DNA of 64,000 nucleotides, taken from contig NZ_JXCF01000256.1 in the NCBI RefSeq assembly GCF_000875895.1, positions 62,001-126,000 on the forward strand, in the 5' to 3' direction. The notes under the pieces are model-generated. The model saw only the letters and a list, made by a program, of their open reading frames with translations. It was not told the origin of the DNA and ran no database searches. Below, in pieces: positions 9,210 through 18,297 of the stretch (position 1 is the first letter of the stretch; every line of letters begins with the position of its first letter). Made by a program: the position numbers and the translations under genes. This stretch comes from Staphylococcus gallinarum. GTDB taxonomy: Bacteria; Bacillota; Bacilli; Staphylococcales; Staphylococcaceae.

Positions 9210-10547
9210 ATGTCTAAATCTGAAAAAATCATCATGGAAGATAATCAATACTTTGCTAAACCTGGCAGAATACCGTATTATCCTCTAGCTATCTCACACG
9301 GCTATGGTGCAACTTTAGTCGATGTTGACGGCAATGAATATATAGACTTACTATCCAGTGCCAGTTCACAAAATGTCGGCCATGCACCTGAACCTGTAAC
9401 GAATGCCATTAAGGCACAAGTTGACCGCTTTATACATTACACACCAGCCTACATGTACCATGAACCACTCGTGAAGTTAGCTAAAAAGTTATGTGCAATT
9501 TCACCTGGTGATTACGACAAACGCGTACTCTTCGGCTTGTCTGGGTCCGATGCTAATGATGGCGTAATCAAATTAGCAAAAGCTTACACCGGTCGACCTT
9601 ACGTTATCAGTTTCGTTAATGCCTATCATGGATCAACTTATGGTTCATTATCCATGTCTGCAATTAGTTTAAATATGCGTAAAAAGTATGGTCCTATGTT
9701 ACCCGGTTTCTATCACATCCCTTATCCTGATAAATATCGTGGCATGTATGGCAATACAGAAGCTAATTCTGTTGAATCTTATTTAGCGCCACTCAAAGAA
9801 ATGTTTGAAAAATACGTTCCCGCTGAAGAAGTTGCTTGCATCATGATTGAAACATTCCAAGGTGATGGCGGTCTATTAGAGCCAGTTGATGGTTACTTTG
9901 AAGCCTTACAAGCTCTGTGTAAAGCGCATGGTATTCTGTTAGCAGTTGATGATATTCAACAAGGTCTTGGTCGAACTGGTGAATGGAGTTCTGTTTCACA
10001 CTTTGATATCGAACCCGATATCATCACTTTCGGTAAATCACTTGCCGGTGGTCTCCCGATGTCTGCTATTGTTGGCCGAGCTGAAATCATGGATTATTTA
10101 GATGCACCAGCTCACTTATTTACGACTGGGGCAAACCCAGTTAGCTGTGAAGCTGCGCTAGCTACTTTGTCGATGATTGAGGACCAAAATTTACTGCAAG
10201 CAAGTAAAGATAAAGGCGACTACGTACGTAAACGTATGGATCAATGGGTTAACCAATATGCTGCTGTTGGTGATGTACGCGGCAAAGGTTTATCAATCGG
10301 CATCGATATTGTATCCGATAAATTGAATAAGACTCGAGATGCTACAGCTGCATTAAAGATTTGTAATCGTTGTTTCGATCATGGTGTTGTCATTATCGCT
10401 GTAGCTGGAAATGTCTTACGTTTCCAACCACCTTTAGTTATTACTTACGAACAACTTGATCAAGCGCTCAATGTATTGGAAGCTGCGATCCAAGATTTAC
10501 AATCCGGCAAACTAGACAACTACAATATTGCTGGTCAAGGCTGGTAA
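9210..10547 (+). CDS. PLP-dependent class III aminotransferase-fold enzyme, isoleucine 2-epimerase-like
   Basis: The protein has 445 residues from the ATG at 9210, which has a GGGAGG site; an in-frame TTG at 9192 lies inside that site and is rejected. It resembles lactobacillar isoleucine 2-epimerase (branched-chain amino acid racemase) along its length. Shared segments include HGYGATLVDVDGNEYIDLL, a NVGH turn, HYTPAY, GLSGSDANDG (PLP phosphate loop), the VDD Asp near 247 that contacts the pyridine nitrogen, GLGRTGEW, the Schiff-base Lys at 276 in TFGKSLAGG, HLFTTGANPV, and a C-terminal NVLRFQPPLVI. Inferred reaction: L-isoleucine to D-allo-isoleucine, and other branched residues. An omega-amino acid aminotransferase is the alternative. 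It is monocistronic and divergent from tarI. Confidence 0.72.
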   Translation: MSKSEKIIMEDNQYFAKPGRIPYYPLAISHGYGATLVDVDGNEYIDLLSSASSQNVGHAPEPVTNAIKAQVDRFIHYTPAYMYHEPLVKLAKKLCAISPGDYDKRVLFGLSGSDANDGVIKLAKAYTGRPYVISFVNAYHGSTYGSLSMSAISLNMRKKYGPMLPGFYHIPYPDKYRGMYGNTEANSVESYLAPLKEMFEKYVPAEEVACIMIETFQGDGGLLEPVDGYFEALQALCKAHGILLAVDDIQQGLGRTGEWSSVSHFDIEPDIITFGKSLAGGLPMSAIVGRAEIMDYLDAPAHLFTTGANPVSCEAALATLSMIEDQNLLQASKDKGDYVRKRMDQWVNQYAAVGDVRGKGLSIGIDIVSDKLNKTRDATAALKICNRCFDHGVVIIAVAGNVLRFQPPLVITYEQLDQALNVLEAAIQDLQSGKLDNYNIAGQGW

Positions 10548-10583
10548 TCCTAATCTAATACCTCAACATGCTTTTACTGTTTA

Positions 10584-10639
10584 AAAAAAGAGTAGATACC
10601 CTTACCTGTAGTTAACAATAAGGATATCTATTCTTTTTT
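10584..10639. terminator. Bidirectional terminator between the epimerase gene and capD
   Basis: AAAAAAGAGTAGATACCCTTA at 10584-10604 pairs with the complementary arm ending at 10639. The stem is long with one or two interruptions, with A-rich and T-rich flanks, so it can work in both directions between the two convergent genes. Confidence 0.8.
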
Positions 10640-10690
10640 GATTGTTTAAACATTTATAGATAAATCATCATAAACGTTTGATATTATATT

Positions 10691-12283
10691 TTATCTATTA
10701 CCAACATCGTGACCTATTTCGACAGTTTTATCATTTTTATTGAATAGCGCTGCCTGTACACTACCAAAGTTTGGATCATTGCGTTTTTCTTCAATTTGGA
10801 ATCCTAAACTTTTGAATATGTCTATATCTTGTTTAGAGGTTGCATTTTCATAGAAAATTTTTCCGCCATCATTATAGAAACGAGGTTTATCAATTGATTC
10901 TTGCAATGTTCCATTGCCTCTTAAATAATCGACAAGTACTTCATTAATGGTAGTCGGTATTTTGTTACCTCCAGGTGTTCCTATGCCTAAGTAATAATCT
11001 GGTCCGACAACGATACTAGGTGCGGTAAATGATCTTGGTTCCTTATGTTTACCTGCATAGTTTGGACTTGCAGGATTCGTAGAGAAGTTTGAAAGTGAGT
11101 TATTCATATAGAATCCTTCTTTCATATACTTACCAGTACCAAAGAAACTAGACAATGTATTGGTTGTACTCACTAACTTACCTTTCTTATCTATAACAAC
11201 AAAGTGCGTAGTACTCGTATTATCCATATTCGTCGTATTGAAGTTACTATTGAAATTAACTTCGTTTAATTTTCCTAATAAATAATCTTGAGATAAATAT
11301 TGATCGTAATCTTCATCCTGACCATTAACGATGTCTCTATTTCTGTACATTAATGCTCTTGATTTCAATATACCTGTAATGTAATCCAAACGGTTGTCTG
11401 GTGCCCCTTTATTATCGGTTGCCTCATCAATCTTCATACCTTGTAGCATGAGTGTACCGCCTAGTGGATTTGATGCAGAATAAATTTTAGTATTTAAATA
11501 ATCTGTACTTACAGGTTCTTTTTTCGTTGTTTTATAGGCTTTGAAGTCCTTTTCAGTCAATTTATCATCGACTTGTTTAGAAATACTTTTACCGACTTTA
11601 TCGTAAAAATAATCCGGACCATTATCTCTAATACCGCGTAATGTTTTCGCTAATTCTGGTTGCTTAATCACATCTCCTTCTCGTTTCGTTTGTTTACCAT
11701 CAAAGAAAGGAGAATCTCTATCCACGTCAGACCCATACAATTTTAAGCTTCGCTCTAATTCTGAATCTACTTCGAAACCATCTTCGGCTAGTGGTATAAC
11801 ATAGTTAAGTATTTTCTTTTCGTCCATTTTACCGGCATCTTTATGTGCATCATGGAGACCACGAACAAAACCTGGTGTACCGATTTGATCTTTATTTTTA
11901 TAATTAAATGATGAGATATCTTTATATTGCCATTGTTTTGGTGCAACATTTGCTTGTCCATCATAAGCTAACATTGCACCCCCTCCGCCTAAACCTGATG
12001 AATGTGGTTCAGTAACAGCTAAGGCATAAGAGACACCTACAGATGCATCGATTGCATTGCCTCCATCTCTAATTATTTTCTCACCTACGCGTGTCGCGAT
12101 AGGGTTATTTGATGCTACACCGTAATTTTTGTCTGATGTGTCTTGTTTATGATCAGCAATTTTATTCTCATACAAATCGTCTTTATCATAGTTGTCTTTT
12201 TTCGTAACTAAGAAAAATAACACAGAAATAATGATAGTAAGGATAAGTATTACGATGAGCACACGTTTATTATAAATGCTCAT
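10691..12283 (-). CDS. capD: CapD, gamma-glutamyltranspeptidase-type PGA anchoring/hydrolysing enzyme
   Basis: This is a 530-residue Ntn-hydrolase of the gamma-glutamyltransferase family with an N-terminal membrane anchor (about 7-26). The N-terminal half has EPHSSGLGGGGAM (92-104). The self-cleavage site and catalytic nucleophile should be Thr358 in NTSTTHFVV, which becomes the N-terminus of the small subunit. It also has VSTTNTLSSFFG (371-382) and a C-terminal GIGTPGGNKIP. In Bacillus anthracis and S. epidermidis, CapD cleaves poly-gamma-glutamate and attaches or releases it at the cell surface. It is the last gene of the cap operon, 2 bp after capE. The length is typical for CapD. Confidence 0.9.
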   Translation of the reverse strand: MSIYNKRVLIVILILTIIISVLFFLVTKKDNYDKDDLYENKIADHKQDTSDKNYGVASNNPIATRVGEKIIRDGGNAIDASVGVSYALAVTEPHSSGLGGGGAMLAYDGQANVAPKQWQYKDISSFNYKNKDQIGTPGFVRGLHDAHKDAGKMDEKKILNYVIPLAEDGFEVDSELERSLKLYGSDVDRDSPFFDGKQTKREGDVIKQPELAKTLRGIRDNGPDYFYDKVGKSISKQVDDKLTEKDFKAYKTTKKEPVSTDYLNTKIYSASNPLGGTLMLQGMKIDEATDNKGAPDNRLDYITGILKSRALMYRNRDIVNGQDEDYDQYLSQDYLLGKLNEVNFNSNFNTTNMDNTSTTHFVVIDKKGKLVSTTNTLSSFFGTGKYMKEGFYMNNSLSNFSTNPASPNYAGKHKEPRSFTAPSIVVGPDYYLGIGTPGGNKIPTTINEVLVDYLRGNGTLQESIDKPRFYNDGGKIFYENATSKQDIDIFKSLGFQIEEKRNDPNFGSVQAALFNKNDKTVEIGHDVGNR

Positions 12284-12285
12284 AC

Positions 12286-12444
12286 TCAGGCTCCTTTAGA
12301 CAGATATTGATGATGCGTTGATTTAAGTTCATTCAATTCATATTGATCAAGACCTTCATTTGCTCTAGCAAAAACGATCAATAAGAAAATGATTAACACA
12401 ACTACAATCACTGTAATGCTCACCCAATTTTCTTTAATGTTCAT
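12286..12444 (-). CDS. capE: CapE-like small membrane protein of the PGA capsule operon
   Basis: This small gene encodes 52 residues: a short polar N-terminus (MNIKENW), one hydrophobic helix at about 8-26, and a polar C-terminal tail. Its ATG overlaps the end of capA by 11 bp (ATGAACATTAA), and its TGA lies 2 bp before the capD ATG. A GGAGG site precedes it. Position, size and topology match CapE/PgsE, the small subunit needed with CapBCA for poly-gamma-glutamate synthesis. The family is too short and variable for certainty, but the operon context is strong. Confidence 0.8.
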   Translation of the reverse strand: MNIKENWVSITVIVVVLIIFLLIVFARANEGLDQYELNELKSTHHQYLSKGA

Positions 12445-13504
12445 ATACGTAACCTCCATTCTCTTTTTTAAGTTTTACGCTATCACTTTGCAAATTATTT
12501 AACAGTTTTATTTCTTCTATTTTGTTTGGTCTTGATTCAGTAATCTTGCCACCTTGTGACTTAATCGGTGTTACCATAAATTGTGACTTCTTACCGTCCC
12601 AGTTTTGTTGAACGGTTAATCCTTGTTTATTTTTAGATAAAAATCCTTCAGAAGTAACATTACCTAAACTATAAAAAATATTCGTGTTTTTATATTGTTC
12701 AATTTCTTGAACAACTGTGTTGTGACCAACGATTACATCAGCACCAGCATCAGATAAAGCATGTGCATATTGTTTTTGACGTGTTGTGACACTCCTTTCA
12801 TCAGGAATGCCCCAATCCACATTAACTACTACGTAATCATTGTTTTCTTTTAGTTTTTTAATTAATGGAATAAAGATATTTGGCTCTAAACTAATGGATG
12901 TCGTATTTTTCAAAGGATCTGTATAGTCAGATTCAACATCTGAAAATGATACTGTTGCAATTTTTTTCCCTTTTACAGTTTGTTGAACAGTCTTACTATT
13001 AATAGGATTCGAACCATTGCCAGTTAAATAGTTATAACCTGCTTTAGCTTCAACTGCTTTACTAAAATCTCTGGCAGTAATATTATCGGTCACCTGATTG
13101 ATAATATTTAAACTTTTAATATTTAATCCCTTTAAGAACATGACATTATTTAAATTACCTTTAATATTTCCATTCTTATCATTTGCGAATTTAGAAAATT
13201 TCAAGCTTGCTGTGGAGTAATCACTCCCTTTCAAGATTGGTTTCACCGCACTAAAAGCGTCATTTATGTCGTTCTTACGAATGTGTTTATTTAATTCAAC
13301 ATTACCCAAGTAAGTCATCCTGATGTCATTCTTAGCTTTGGTCATCGCCTTAACTGGATATGTTTTTTGTGATGTCATGGTGAATACTAACAGTACTACT
13401 GCAGCTATTAAGATAATACTGGTGTATATAGTGTTGCGCTTTTTATGCCGCTTGGTCCACTTTAATACACGTTCATCTATAGAAAGTCGTTTTGAATTCT
13501 TCAT
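12434..13504 (-). CDS. capA: CapA, poly-gamma-glutamate synthesis/export protein
   Basis: The frame opens at 13510, but the ATG at 13504 has the better AAGGAG spacing, giving 356 residues. A basic N-terminus is followed by one transmembrane helix (about 30-48). An extracellular PGA_cap domain with a metallophosphatase-like fold follows: TYLGNVELN near the start, VDWG in the middle, GADVIVGHNTVVQE and IFYSLGN near 270-290. The usual DxH and GHxHxxQ metal motifs are degenerate here, as is common for CapA. It is thought to help export or tether PGA. It sits 14 bp after capC and overlaps capE. Confidence 0.9.
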   Translation of the reverse strand: MKNSKRLSIDERVLKWTKRHKKRNTIYTSIILIAAVVLLVFTMTSQKTYPVKAMTKAKNDIRMTYLGNVELNKHIRKNDINDAFSAVKPILKGSDYSTASLKFSKFANDKNGNIKGNLNNVMFLKGLNIKSLNIINQVTDNITARDFSKAVEAKAGYNYLTGNGSNPINSKTVQQTVKGKKIATVSFSDVESDYTDPLKNTTSISLEPNIFIPLIKKLKENNDYVVVNVDWGIPDERSVTTRQKQYAHALSDAGADVIVGHNTVVQEIEQYKNTNIFYSLGNVTSEGFLSKNKQGLTVQQNWDGKKSQFMVTPIKSQGGKITESRPNKIEEIKLLNNLQSDSVKLKKENGGYVYEH

Positions 13505-13518
13505 ATACATGCTCCTTA

Positions 13519-13971
13519 CTAATTAATAAAGCTATAAAAGAATAAGATGACGTAAGTAATACATGTTAATAGCATACATGTAGATAAAGTAATAATGACA
13601 CCTTGTTTTTGAATCGTATTTGCAATAATACCAGGTATAACAACCCCAATACCTGACATTTCCACCATTTCAAATGGGGTCAGTGGATAGATTAAATCGA
13701 ATATAAATTTTAGTACCATACCAGTAAGTATCATTGCCGCAAATTTCCTACGTCCATATAATATGACAAAGCGACTCACACCATGATTTACAATAAAATA
13801 TGTAATGCAACTGATGATAAGTACGGATAATAACATAACTGGTTGATCAAATATTAAAGCTAAGTATCCTGGGACAACAAGACCCGCTGGACTAATACCA
13901 AATTTTTCGGCAAAGATTAAACTCAATACGATGCCCACAAATAATGAAAAATATAACTCTGAACCTATCAT
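13519..13971 (-). CDS. capC: CapC, membrane subunit of poly-gamma-glutamate synthase
   Basis: This is a 150-residue, almost entirely hydrophobic protein with four to five membrane helices. It matches the CapC/PgsC family in length (about 149) and in the N-terminal pattern SLFVGIVLSLIFAEK with the AGLVVPGYLAL segment. CapC partners with the CapB ligase in the membrane. The ATG lies immediately after the capB stop, with a GAAGGG site inside the capB end, so translation is probably coupled. Confidence 0.93.
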   Translation of the reverse strand: MIGSELYFSLFVGIVLSLIFAEKFGISPAGLVVPGYLALIFDQPVMLLSVLIISCITYFIVNHGVSRFVILYGRRKFAAMILTGMVLKFIFDLIYPLTPFEMVEMSGIGVVIPGIIANTIQKQGVIITLSTCMLLTCITYVILFFYSFIN

Positions 13972-13972
13972 A

Positions 13973-15130
13973 TTATTTGATCCCTTCTATATATTGCGCT
14001 ATTTGTTTACCTGGTCCATGAATATTACCAACACAGAAGATTAAGGCATTTGTCGATTCAGCATATAATGCTTCTTCAACTGCCTTTATACTTTTGCCTT
14101 CAAAGTTCAAGTATTTCTTATCTGGTTGATTTTTCATTGCCTCAGTGACCATTTGTGTACTTTTCCCAGTACAAATTAACGTATCGAACTCAACATGAGG
14201 TATAAAGTCTTCAACAAATTGTCTTGTTCTATCCACTCTATCTGCCCGACAATTCAATACGATAACAATGCTTGAGTACGGATAATTGTAATCTTCGACT
14301 TTGTTTAATATTGCTATCGTAGATTTTGGCTCATTTGCAGCGAATGCATTGACATAGACGTTTGTCGAATTGTTTGCATTAAAGTATTTTACTTCTACAG
14401 CGCCAACATCAGGAGGCGCATTCAACATACCTCTCAATGCTGTTTCTCTATCTATACCTAAGGCTTCTGCTACGCCCATTGCAATCGCAACGTTATCTGG
14501 AAAGACTATGTATCCAAATTGTCTTAAATAAGATTCTGGAACCTCATCTTTATCAACAACAATAAGTTTGGTCTTACGTCGTTTTGCCACCTTTGCAAAG
14601 AACTCAGTATAATCATCTTTCATTACTATAAGATGCCCTTTATATGGAATTGTTGCGGTAAACGCTTCTGCTACTTCTTTCAATGTTGGGCCAAGTACAT
14701 CCATGTGATCCTCCATAACATTAACAATCACACCAATATTGGCCTTAACCAATTCCTTTTGGAAAGTGATTTGATAATCAGGATTTACTGCCATACATTC
14801 ATTAACTAGAGCATTCGCTTTGTGTTTGACCACTTTACGAATGATATCCCTTTGTTCACCAATGTTTGCACCTTGAGGCTTTCTATAGACTGGATATTCT
14901 CTTGGTGTAAACCAATACAACATACGTGCGTCAGTGCCAGTTGTTTTACCAATTACTCTGTAATTGTCCTCACGCAGTGTGCTGTATATCAATCTTGTAA
15001 TGGTTGATTTACCTCTTATACCATTAATGTTTATACGTATAGGTATTCTTTCTAATCGGCGTGAGTGTCGTTTCTTTTCGACTATACCCAACCAAAGAAT
15101 TAAGCCTACACAAATTATGATTAGTAGCAA
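13973..15130 (-). CDS. capB: CapB, ATP-dependent poly-gamma-glutamate ligase
   Basis: This is a 385-residue Mur-ligase-like amide ligase. A hydrophobic N-terminal helix (1-17) is followed by the nucleotide loop NGIRGKSTITR at 36-46. The segments NECMAVNP and NVMEDHMDVLGPT bind substrate and metal as in CapB/PgsB, and AFAANEPKST and NCRADRVDRT lie in the C-terminal domain. It polymerises glutamate through gamma bonds using ATP. It is first in the capBCAED operon. The start is a TTG at 15130 with an AGAGGG site, seven bases upstream. Confidence 0.93.
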   Translation of the reverse strand: MLLIIICVGLILWLGIVEKKRHSRRLERIPIRININGIRGKSTITRLIYSTLREDNYRVIGKTTGTDARMLYWFTPREYPVYRKPQGANIGEQRDIIRKVVKHKANALVNECMAVNPDYQITFQKELVKANIGVIVNVMEDHMDVLGPTLKEVAEAFTATIPYKGHLIVMKDDYTEFFAKVAKRRKTKLIVVDKDEVPESYLRQFGYIVFPDNVAIAMGVAEALGIDRETALRGMLNAPPDVGAVEVKYFNANNSTNVYVNAFAANEPKSTIAILNKVEDYNYPYSSIVIVLNCRADRVDRTRQFVEDFIPHVEFDTLICTGKSTQMVTEAMKNQPDKKYLNFEGKSIKAVEEALYAESTNALIFCVGNIHGPGKQIAQYIEGIK

Positions 15131-15577
15131 CTTGGGTCCCTCTTTTCGTCAGCACATTTAATTTTTATTTGAATACTTAATTATTCCTTTAAGAATCTCA
15201 GGATACTTGAATTATGGTTATTAAAAAGAGTGAACTAATATGAGGTTAGTTACTCCCTATCATTCAATACAGATATGCTATCACGGCGTTATTGATTTAG
15301 TTTTAACTGTTTAAAGGACGCGTTAATTAAATGTAAATCAACCTTTACAATGCAAGTAATATTACACTGTTGTGCCGTTTGAAATACTGTTATGACAACG
15401 TTTTATAAACAAAATATAATTTTATAAAAACCACAAAGAAATTTTAATAAATTTTTATTCTTACAGTAATTAGCTTTTGTAAAAAATATAAACTTTACTG
15501 CATCTTTACATGATATTAAAGATTAAGTGTTACATTATATGTGAAGTAGTTAATAACTATATTTAGGAGGCAGTTCA
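15131..15577. promoter_or_regulatory. Divergent promoter region of capB and a small secreted-protein gene
   Basis: This is about 450 bp of AT-rich DNA between divergent genes. No coding frame with a ribosome site is evident. It must hold the cap operon promoter. No clear operator match was found by eye. Confidence 0.5.
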
Positions 15578-15901
15578 TTGAGTAGATCTGTTAAGTTTGC
15601 CGTTTCAATTTATCTTACAGTCGTAGCAGTATTATGTTGTAGTTATTTAATCATGATTTTAATTGGTACTTTTCAAGGAAATGATATGCGCGGCGCTGTC
15701 TTAGATGCTGATAATAATAAAAATGTCGAAAATATAAATAAAAATAATAATTCAAATAGTTCAAAGGAAGCAACAACTTCTGAAACATCTCGTATTCCAA
15801 AAGATACTCAATCATTCAATACACAAAATAAAGCCATTCAATATGAAAAATTAACTCATACATGGTCAGTAGATAGCACTAAATCTACCAGTCATGTATG
15901 A
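15578..15901 (+). CDS. Small membrane-anchored, Asn/Ser/Lys-rich hypothetical protein
   Basis: This is a 107-residue protein with a TTG start at 15578 and a strong TAGGAGG site. A hydrophobic helix (about 8-31, including Cys20-Cys21) is followed by a low-complexity hydrophilic tail rich in Asn, Lys, Ser and Thr (45-75). It is either a signal-anchored exported protein or, less likely, a lipoprotein: the Cys pair lies inside the hydrophobic core without a clear lipobox. I do not recognise the family. It is divergent from capB and followed by a separate gene 150 bp later. Confidence 0.6.
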   Translation: MSRSVKFAVSIYLTVVAVLCCSYLIMILIGTFQGNDMRGAVLDADNNKNVENINKNNNSNSSKEATTSETSRIPKDTQSFNTQNKAIQYEKLTHTWSVDSTKSTSHV

Positions 15902-16055
15902 GTTATTTTTATGAATAAATCGCGCAATTTTATTTAATTTTTAACCTTAACCTTGAGGCTACACTTTACACATAGGTGAATTTCCCAAATTCTAATATCA
16001 ACTAAGTTATAATTAAGTTGAATTATTATTCTGTGTTTAAAGTGAGGTTTTATTA

Positions 16056-17213
16056 ATGGGTAAATTAACTGATACAGAAATTGTAAACATATTAAGTGAT
16101 TTAGTTCGTATTAAATCTGTAAATGACAATGAAATTGAAGTATGTCATTATCTGCAAGATTTACTAGCGGCACATAACATTCCTGCTCAAATTATTAAAT
16201 TATCTGAAACGCGTGCGAATCTAGTTGCAGAAATTGGAGAGCATGGTCCAGTATTAGCTATATCTGGTCATATGGATGTCGTGTCTGAAGGAGATATTTC
16301 AAAGTGGCATTATGATCCTTTTGTTATGACAGAAGTCGATGGCAAGTTATATGGTCGTGGGACAGCTGATATGAAATCAGGATTAGCTGCTCTTGTTATT
16401 AGTATGATTCAAATTCAAGCTGCTGGCACTTTAAACTATGGTAAAATTCGTCTGCTTGCTACTGCAGGAGAGGAAATCGTCGGTGAAGGTGCAAAGGCTT
16501 TTCATCAACAAGGTTATATGGATGATGTTAGTGCCTTAATCATTGCCGAACCTTCAGAAGACAGAATTATTTACGCACATAAAGGCTCGATGGATATACG
16601 TGTAACCTCTAAAGGTAAAGCCGCACACAGTTCTATGCCACATTTAGGCTTTAATGCAATTAAGCCTTTAATAAAATTTGTCTATACTGTAGACGAGGGC
16701 TTTAAGGACTTCACTCAAACGAACAGTTTACTAGGTCCACCAATACTTAATGCGACAATCTTCAAAGGCGGAAATCAGGTCAATTCATTACCTGAACATG
16801 CCGAAACAGAATTTAATATTCGTACAATTCCTGAGCATGATAATAATCAATTCATTTCTTATTTCAAACGCATCCTTCAACAAGTTGAATCAACAGAGTC
16901 ACAACTCGTCATGGATACTTATATGTCAAGACCACCAGTCTTTACAACAGGTGACAATTCACTGGTACAGATTGCACAAACTTTCGCCATGAAATACTTA
17001 AATACAAAGCTAGAAGCACAAGCTTCTCCAGGCGTAACAGATGCTGCTGATTTATTAGTCGATAAGGATGAACAATTCCCATTTATAATGTTTGGTCCCG
17101 GTAATGTTAGCCAAGCACATCAAGTTGACGAACATGTAGATAAAGCAATATATTTATCATTTGTTAAATTATTTAGCGAAATGTTCCCCACATATTTACA
17201 AAATTTAAAATAA
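16056..17213 (+). CDS. M20 family peptidase (ArgE/DapE-like deacylase)
   Basis: This is a 385-residue zinc aminoacylase/peptidase of the ArgE/DapE/CPG2 group. Metal and catalytic motifs are SGHMDVVSEGD (70-80, His72 and Asp74), GRGTADMKSG (100-109, bridging Asp105), ATAGEE (catalytic Glu139, metal Glu140), IAEPSED (Glu165) and a C-terminal SQAHQVDEH supplying the last His. The dimerisation domain (about 175-290) is present. Staphylococcal genomes often label such genes dapE, but the substrate (N-succinyl-diaminopimelate, acetylornithine or another acyl amino acid) is not set by sequence. It stands alone with an AGTGAGG site. Confidence 0.85.
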   Translation: MGKLTDTEIVNILSDLVRIKSVNDNEIEVCHYLQDLLAAHNIPAQIIKLSETRANLVAEIGEHGPVLAISGHMDVVSEGDISKWHYDPFVMTEVDGKLYGRGTADMKSGLAALVISMIQIQAAGTLNYGKIRLLATAGEEIVGEGAKAFHQQGYMDDVSALIIAEPSEDRIIYAHKGSMDIRVTSKGKAAHSSMPHLGFNAIKPLIKFVYTVDEGFKDFTQTNSLLGPPILNATIFKGGNQVNSLPEHAETEFNIRTIPEHDNNQFISYFKRILQQVESTESQLVMDTYMSRPPVFTTGDNSLVQIAQTFAMKYLNTKLEAQASPGVTDAADLLVDKDEQFPFIMFGPGNVSQAHQVDEHVDKAIYLSFVKLFSEMFPTYLQNLK

Positions 17214-17217
17214 ATCA

Positions 17218-17291
17218 AACACCCACTACTTCAGGTTAATATTGTTCACACAATACGAACAATGTTCCTTAATCTATAGGTAGTGGGTGTT
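17218..17291. terminator. Large nested hairpin between convergent genes
   Basis: AACACCCACTAC (17218-17229) pairs with GTAGTGGGTGTT (17280-17291), enclosing a second hairpin, ATTGTTC with GAACAAT (17241-17263). It separates the M20 gene from the convergent AraC gene. It lacks a strong T tract, so it is a probable transcription boundary rather than a textbook terminator. Confidence 0.55.
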
Positions 17292-17304
17292 ATGGTATTT
17301 GCAC

Positions 17305-18192
17305 TTATATATTTAACTGACGCATGCGTCTTTGATATTGTTTCGGTGTTTCACCGTATTTCACTTTAAATAATTTGATGTAATAACTTGTTGTAGAGAA
17401 ACCACATCCTAATGCTATTTCAGTAATAGTATATTCACTGTTACTACAGAGCATGTCTATACTTTGTTCCAATCGAAAATTGAGTAAATATTGAAAAGGT
17501 GTTTGTTGCATATATTGTTTAAATAGTTTAATCGTTTCAGATTCACTCATGTGGATGACTTGACTCAGCTCTGCAAGTGTTAGCTTTGTATAAGCATGAT
17601 TTTGAATATATTCAATCAGTTGTTTAACACGCGAATCAAAATGATATGCGTTAGTTGTCACTTGGTTATCCATTATTCTATTAATAAATTTTAATATTTG
17701 AAAGTAATTAATAGTTACATCTAACATGTAATCTGTCGTTTTACTTAGATATAGATTAGCGGCTTCGACAATTAATTTTAATATTTGATTGTGAATAGCT
17801 ATATCTGATGTTAACTTTAAATATGGTAATTTCGTCGCGTTGGTAACGATTTGACTCACGTAACTATATTCAATGTAGTTAGATGGATCGGTAAGTTCTA
17901 TATTCCAACAATAAAATTTTGTGTCGTGATCCTGTTCTGTAATTTCATGTACCGTATTAGAATTGATAAAGAGTCCTTCTCCTTGCTTAAGTGGAACATT
18001 AAGTTCTGACATTGCAACGTCTAACGCACCTTCAATTACATAAATGAATTGTAATGCCTTATGCCAATGTAATGGTATATATCCAAAACGTGTTTGGTTT
18101 AACACAGTATACAATACGACATGTTTCCATTGTTGATTCGGATATTGAACCAATTCTTCTCTTGTATCTGTAACAATAATTTCACTATACAA
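17305..18192 (-). CDS. AraC-family regulator with N-terminal cupin sensor domain
   Basis: This is a 295-residue protein. The N-terminal cupin-like domain (about 20-100) has the pattern HWHKALQFIYVIEG and GEGLFINSNTVHE. Two helix-turn-helix motifs follow in the C-terminal 100 residues: LTLAELSQVIHMSESETIKLF and ITEIALGCGFSTTSYYIKLFK. Such proteins sense small molecules and activate neighbouring transport genes. It is divergent from a DMT permease 106 bp away, which is the likely target. The inducer is unknown. Confidence 0.85.
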   Translation of the reverse strand: MYSEIIVTDTREELVQYPNQQWKHVVLYTVLNQTRFGYIPLHWHKALQFIYVIEGALDVAMSELNVPLKQGEGLFINSNTVHEITEQDHDTKFYCWNIELTDPSNYIEYSYVSQIVTNATKLPYLKLTSDIAIHNQILKLIVEAANLYLSKTTDYMLDVTINYFQILKFINRIMDNQVTTNAYHFDSRVKQLIEYIQNHAYTKLTLAELSQVIHMSESETIKLFKQYMQQTPFQYLLNFRLEQSIDMLCSNSEYTITEIALGCGFSTTSYYIKLFKVKYGETPKQYQRRMRQLNI

Positions 18193-18297
18193 TATGCCAC
18201 CACCTCTATATATTGTTATTTTTTAATGATATTTACGTATTATATCACTGAATTTTAGCTTATAGTTTAAATATAATTATATTTTATAGGTGATATT

